A DNA stretch of 64,000 nucleotides from Chelydra serpentina (lineage: Eukaryota; Chordata; Testudines; Chelydridae), in assembly GCA_037349315.1 (NCBI GenBank), contig JBAIAC010000035.1:11360501-11424500 (forward strand), given 5' to 3'. Positions 58,901 to 64,000 of this stretch are shown here, one piece after another. The notes beneath the pieces are model-generated. The model was not told the origin of the DNA. It was given only the letters and a program-made list of their open reading frames with translations, and did no database searches. The position numbers were made by a program, and so were the translations under genes. How positions within the stretch are numbered: the first letter of the stretch is position 1; each line of letters starts with the position of its first letter.

Positions 58901-59496
58901 GTGCTGATGCGTGTGCAGAGTAGCTGTAATTGGTGTTTGTTTTATTGACAGTGCACATTCGGGCAGACAAAATATCTAGGACCAAATTCTGCCCTTGTGT
59001 AAATGGGCATAAGCTTTGAAATCTATGGTGTTAGACCAGGACCAGTTATAGTCCTTCACTTGTTTTACAACATTTTTGTATCACTGACTTGCTGTCTTTC
59101 AAGGGCCCTATTTACCCTGGTGTAACTCTATTGACTTCAATACAGTGACTTCTATTTACTCCTAGGCTTAATTTGGTGACTGCCATGTAACTTGATAAAG
59201 TACGGTGTTCAGTCCTACCATAACCAGTATGCTTGTATCTTTTTATAGAATCTAGTCTAGCTTTCCCCTGAAACACAATATTGCAGGTGGTGTTTGTTTT
59301 TTAATGTGAAACAAGGAATAACTGGTAGTTTCACCTCATCATGCTTTGAGGAGACTTTTGATTTGAATTTAAGGTTGGAACAAAACCAAACTCAGGAAGC
59401 TGGGTGAACATGCATCATCCCCAATCAAGGCCAACCTGAAAACCAGGCAAACCCTGGACTGTTTATCTTTTTGCCTGGAGCCCTTGTCCATACTTT
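55907..59496. other. Presumed intron, unassigned
   Basis: AT-rich, no exon recognised. Contains family X relic 57255-57315, palindromic-repeat relics at about 57900-57970 and 58990-59165, and a TA microsatellite at 58706-58721. Confidence 0.45.
57255..57315 (+). repeat. Interspersed repeat, family X copy 4 (short)
   Basis: 'caggggccccattgtgccag' followed by 'gcactatcc' matches the central block of the family. Confidence 0.5.
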
Positions 59497-59787
59497 GCCC
59501 AGGGCTACACTGGGGGGGGCAACTACGATACGCAACTTCAGCTAAGTGAATACCGTAGCTGAAGTCGGCGTATCGTTGATCGACTTACCTGGCCGTGAGG
59601 ACGGTGGCGAGTCGATCGCTGCCACTCCCACGTCGACTCCGCTTCCGCCTTTCACGGAGGTGGATTTCCGGAGTCGACGAGGAGCGCTTTCGGTGATCGA
59701 TTAATTGTGTCTAAACGAGACGTGAAAAATCGATCCCCGATAGATCGATTGCTACCCGCCGGATCGGCGGGTAGTGAAGACAAGCCC
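59497..59787. mobile_element. Harbinger-type MITE, third copy
   Basis: A 291-bp element with ends 'gcccagggctacact' and 'agtgaagacaagccc'. Flanks are TTT (59494-59496) and TTA (59788-59790), one difference. It aligns along its length with 24952-25246, including the 'acttcagcta...tagctgaagt' hairpin, the 'gtcgactc(c/t)gcttc' block and 'gctacccgcc' near the right end. Confidence 0.8.
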
Positions 59788-59790
59788 TTA

Positions 59791-60954
59791 GAAATTCCTC
59801 CTTTAATAGGGCAGGCACCTTTTGGAAGTCCCTGGCAGTGCACTGCCAATTAAATGCTGTTGCTCAGGAGTTAGGAGGAAGCCTGAGTGGTGGGAGGTGG
59901 GAAGGGTTCCAAGGCCAACTCAGAGGCACATGCCTGGAGAGGCTGGTGCAGTGAAAACAGAACTGCTGCCATTTCACGGAATGATTTTGGAGGATCTGCT
60001 GTGAGAAAATCTTGGAAGGGTTGTCTCTCCTTCCTGGGATACTGCCACAGGATGAAGTGATCTGGATCATAGCTTGGGAAATAATCTCATAAACTCTCTT
60101 TAAGTAGTAAAACACTTGATTAATATATTAATCCAGGGGGTTGGACTAGATGACCTCCTGAGCTCCCTTCCAACCCTGAGATTCTATGATTCTATGAACT
60201 CAGTGCAGATGAATGTAAAATACATTAAGACCCTGATCCTGCAACTAGATCTGTGCAGATTGACTCCCTATACCAATGAAGAGTCCCAGTGAAACCACTG
60301 GGGGTCCACACTGAAGCTGGGATCTTCCTTTGCAGAGGAATTGGTTCAGTCCTTGTGCAGAGGGGAAAGTGCCACTTCCTGTATCTCCAGTATCACTTTC
60401 TGTAGTTTCCTAGGCTTTTCTTAGCGCCTCCCCCATCCAAGAATTGTTCAACCCAATCCTTAGTCTATGGTCTCAGCCTCAGGTGGTATGGGAAATGTGT
60501 ATCTGCTGAAGTCAAATGTGCATAGCAAACGATAGGAGGCAAATGGGGATATTTTCTGTAGACACGTTTGCAGTCAGCCATCGTGAAGCCTTAGAGAACT
60601 GAACTGAGCAGAAAACTCTTGTGGGATTTTTGAGAAGCACCTAAGACATGGGAGTACATGTCCTACGGACTGTCAATGAGACTTTTGCTCGAAGGCCTAG
60701 ATTTTTTTTTAACGTACTTAGGTAATGCTCCATTCAGCATTACAACACCTAGCTGACTTAGGAGCCTAAGTCCCTTTGAATTTCGTTTTAATATGTTTTA
60801 TTCTATATAAATTGTATGAATTTCAATGGGACGTAGGCAGTGAAGTCCTGAGCAAATACACTTCTGTCTTTAAAAATCTGGACCCAAGTCTTTAAGGCTC
60901 TCTAGACAATTCCACCCCTTTTCTTCACTATATTATAAACTTTGTTGTTCCATG
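59791..60954. other. Presumed intron, unassigned
   Basis: No exon recognised. Contains a CR1 tail (60133-60198) and palindromic-repeat relics (about 60230-60330, 60640-60850). Confidence 0.45.
60133..60198 (+). repeat. CR1 LINE 3' end
   Basis: 'ccagggggttggactagatg' followed by 'acctcctgagctcccttcca' and the diagnostic CR1 tail 'attctatgattctatgaa'. Only the last 66 bp survive. Confidence 0.9.
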
Positions 60955-62141
60955 TGTGATGGGTTGGACTCCCTCCACCCCCATCCGGGATGCCACCCGA
61001 TGTGCTGGGGTCTCACTGGTTGCACCTGTTCCACCAGGCTGAGTTTCCTCACCCTGTCCTGGCTGTAGTAGGCTCTCAAGCTTTCTATAGCGCGCGTGCA
61101 CACACGCACGCACGTATGTACAGCCACACCCAGCTGTAGACACAGACTGATTCAGCTCTGTGTGCGAGGATTCACCTAGCACTCATGTGCACACCCCCTT
61201 TGGGGAGTAAATCCAAAATAATATTGTCTTGTGCTGTATAGAAAGATCTGCACAGCGGAAGCTCGTAAAAATTTGTCCTCAATGTGGAGAGAGAGATATG
61301 CACAGCTTCCCCCTCCCACCCCCCAATATGAATTGCACAAACTGGATTTTGGAATAAACTACAAACAAGTTTTATTAACTATAAAAGGTAGATTTCAAGT
61401 GATTATAAGGGATAGCAAATAGAACAAAGCAAATTACTGAGCAAATAAAACAAAACACGCAAATACACTCAAGAAACAGATTACAAAATGTAAATTGCAG
61501 AGTTTCTGTATTTTAGAGTTCCAGTTATTTTTCTTTACAGACTAGACTCCTGTCTTTGTCTGGACTCAGCCCTTGACTTTCCCTCAGTTCAGTTCCTTTG
61601 GATCTTAAGGTACTTTCAGCAGTCTTTCTTCTTGGGCAGGAAGGCAATGGAGAAGAGACCTGTTTGTCATACTCCCCAGCCTTAATTAGAGTTAACATAA
61701 GGCAGGAAGCCTTTGTTTCCAGTGGGAAAGTACCAGCAGTGTCCAAGGAGATAATGTCACCTGGTAAAAAGTATCATCTGACCTTGGAGTGCCAAAGCAA
61801 CCATGAAACCAAGTTGATTTGCAATGTCCACAGGAAGGAACTATGGGGGATCCACATCTTCGAAGACTCATTGACTTTTCCCTAATGAGTCATTAAGGCT
61901 GATTGCTTACTGTCTGGTGGGCATCTCCAAGTGTAACCACAGTTGTAATTGTTACATAGTCAATATTCCTAACTCCAGATACAGAAATGATACATGCATA
62001 CAAATTGTATAATCACATTCAGTAAATCATATAATTGGAAAAGTTATTTTACATGAGCCATCTTGCCTAAAATATATCTTAGTTATGCCCTATTCATATC
62101 ATAAGCAGATTTCTGTAAAGAATATAGAGCGTCACATCACA
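60955..62141. mobile_element. Solo-LTR-like element, copy 2
   Basis: A 1187-bp unit from TGTGAT to ATCACA, with flanking 5-mers CCATG (60950-60954) and CTATG (62142-62146), one difference. Collinear with 42260-43467: both contain 'gattgcacaaactgg', 'agtttctgtagtttagag'-like text, 'tttgcaatgtccac(a/g)gga' and 'gatacatgcatacaaattgt'. A CG/CA alternating tract lies at 61089-61118. No retroviral genes. Orientation undetermined. Confidence 0.78.
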
Positions 62142-62284
62142 CTATGTATTCCTGTAGAGGCTGTAATGGGATAGGCCCTTCCTGTACACACAGGGACAGC
62201 TCCTGCCCCAAAGAACCCATGTTCTGCAATCTGTTCTGCATAGGCACAAAACTCCTCCCATGTGGAGCAGCTTGTAGGATCAAG

Positions 62285-62495
62285 GCCTATGAAGATGAGC
62301 AACACGTGAAGGGCAGGAATAAGCCATCTTCTTCTTTCTTCTCTTTATCCCATCAACTGGGGTTGGCTCATCATGCAGCCTCCACCATCTTTGTCTGTCG
62401 AAGGTGGCACTAAGATCCACCTGTTGACCATCTTCTTTTATGCAATCCATCCATCCCTTCCTCAGCTTTCCTTGGGATCTCTTTTCTACCACCCT
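62285..62495 (-). pseudogene. LINE ORF C-terminal fragment
   Basis: The minus-strand frame reads KLRKGWMDCIKEDGQQVDLS and then DRQRWWRLHDEPTPVDGI, typical of the extreme C-terminus of RTE/CFDP2-like and related non-LTR retrotransposon proteins (GRPxxRWMDCIKED ... DRxRWR). Only this tail remains. It may come from the same clade as the endonuclease fragment at 8125-9250. Confidence 0.55.
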
Positions 62496-62499
62496 CTTC

Positions 62500-64000
62500 T
62501 GCCATGCTTTCTTTTTCTAGGTCTACTTCATTCAGTGGTACATCAAATTACTAAAATAAAGGAGCATTTTCCCTTGGAAATTGTTGTTGCAGATAACTTG
62601 GCAAGTGTACCCATAGGAACTCATTATTCCATTACTTGTGCCATGTGAGTGTAAAGAGTTCCACATGTAAATTTTAAATGCATAGCTGCCATAAATTAGC
62701 TGAAATTTCAGTTGAGCTACTGAATCTGTAAGCTGCGTGGCGGGGTGTTTGTTTTTGTTTCTGTAGTTTTTTATCACATGATGGTTTGATAGTTGTCATC
62801 TTGTTCTCAACAGACTTGAAATAATGAAATCAAGAAGCTTTTGGTCACTTCTGGTGTTGCTTGAGGTTTTCCTGTCAGTCACTTGGGGGTGGATGGAATC
62901 GGACAGGATCAGAAGGCTTTATGCGGATGCAGGGAGGTTGCAACAAAAGGTACTGTGAATCAACTGTCATTTCATGTTCTTTCTAATGATGCTTTCAGCT
63001 TTTTCAGTGTGGTATGGGAAAAGCAGCGAGGGTCATATTGTGAAGATAAATACTTGGTGAGGGGGACAATGGAATTACTAACTCTGAGCTATATGTTCTA
63101 TAAAACAGAAGGCTTCACTTCTTCTCCCCACCTGTAGTTTCTTTTATTAGTATATTACAGTAGTGCTCAAAGTCCCCAATTTGCCAAGTGTTGTACAAAC
63201 ATGCATGAAGACCTTGTCCCTGCCCCAAAGAGTTTACAGTCCAAGTTCTCAATCCTCCAGCTCATTCTGTGTTGGTAAAACTCTGTACCCATATGAAACC
63301 AGTTGCAGGATTTGGGTCTAAAAATGTATCCGTATAAGTAGTAGTAGTTAATATTTCACCACTATACATGGACATTCACCTGAGGATCTAAAATCTTAGA
63401 AATTGGTATTCTCATTTTACAAAAGGGGATGCTAATCCAAGTTATTTTCAAGTGACTTGCCAAGATCCTCACTCAGAACCTTTCCACATTTCATTAGATT
63501 CCCCAAAACCGAGGCTTGTGATGTAATATGGGAAAATGGAAAGGATTTCTAAAGGTATAATGGTTCATCATTGCTTACTATTACTAAGACTGCATACAGT
63601 CAACGGAGTAACTTTATAGTGGGTTATTTGATCACAAGGCATGACTTCTCATTCATTATTATATAATTGCAATGCAATCTTAAACCTACAGGCACTAGGC
63701 TTCTGGGAACTGTGCAAGTAACTGAATCTATGTTTTCATTGCTGAAGTTAAAATGTTGGCTTTCTTTGCAATGATTAAACAGAGACTCTCTATAAATCTG
63801 AATAGCATTCTGCCTCAGTATTTCAAGGTAAAAATATTCAGACTGTGTCCTTATCAGAGTTCTTGAAGTGAATTTGTTCATCATAATAGATATGTAAATA
63901 TCTAGTAAGCTCTGATTTTAAATTTATTTTTAAATAATGAGGCCCAGACCAAACTTGTGGGGATAACAAGAACATTACTGAACATTTTTTTAAAAGTACA
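62500..64000. other. Presumed intron, unassigned
   Basis: AT-rich. A SINE-like relic lies at about 63350-63480 ('ctcattttacaaaagggga' in minus orientation). No exon recognised. Confidence 0.45.
63165..63250 (+). repeat. Interspersed repeat, family X copy 5
   Basis: 'agtgttgtacaaacatgcat' followed by 'gaccttgtccctgccccaaa' and 'gagtttacagtccaa': the best-preserved copy of the family in the window. Confidence 0.65.

Overview
The window looks like nuclear DNA from a reptile, most likely a cryptodiran turtle. This is inferred from the repeats: CR1 LINE fragments with the usual 3' tails, a tRNA-derived SINE of the Cry type (intact A and B boxes, 41896-42115), PIF/Harbinger elements with GTCTACACTA ends, and many short palindromic elements. 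Nothing prokaryotic or viral in layout is present. The DNA is mostly AT-rich and non-coding, and I found no convincing exon of an ordinary host protein.

Layout. 1-6.9 kb: intergenic, with SINE-derived pieces. 6.9-16.6 kb: a cluster of transposons. It holds a hAT-type element with a 43-bp-arm hairpin (6899-7200), a 0.7-kb Harbinger-like non-autonomous element (7228-7934), a decayed LINE endonuclease segment (8125-9250), two abutting non-autonomous elements (about 9285-9504 and 9508-9792), and the main object of the window, a 5.5-kb apparently complete PIF/Harbinger transposon (11030-16548, TTA target duplications). 16.6-51.9 kb: intergenic, with CR1 pieces, a hAT MITE with a perfect 8-bp duplication (18437-18659), a MITE nested in an older repeat (24952-25246), a SINE, a solo-LTR-like element (42260-43467) and several palindromic repeats. 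52.2-53.4 kb: a GC-rich, CpG-containing promoter with an inverted CCAAT box, an octamer and a perfect CRE, followed by a likely untranslated first exon ending in a strong splice donor at 52736. 53.4-64 kb: presumably intron 1 of that unidentified gene, with a second hAT MITE, a third Harbinger-type MITE and a second LTR-like element.

The Harbinger element carries convergent genes. A 427-aa DDE transposase lies on the plus strand and a two-exon Myb/SANT-like DNA-binding protein on the minus strand; the two exons join in frame across a GT-AG intron. In this superfamily the Myb-like protein brings the transposase to the nucleus and to the element ends, so the two genes form a working pair. The intron contains a 77-bp minisatellite with 154-bp and 308-bp higher-order periodicity and, on the opposite strand, a 110-codon ORF that may be a third element gene. 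Both main reading frames are open, so the copy may be young.
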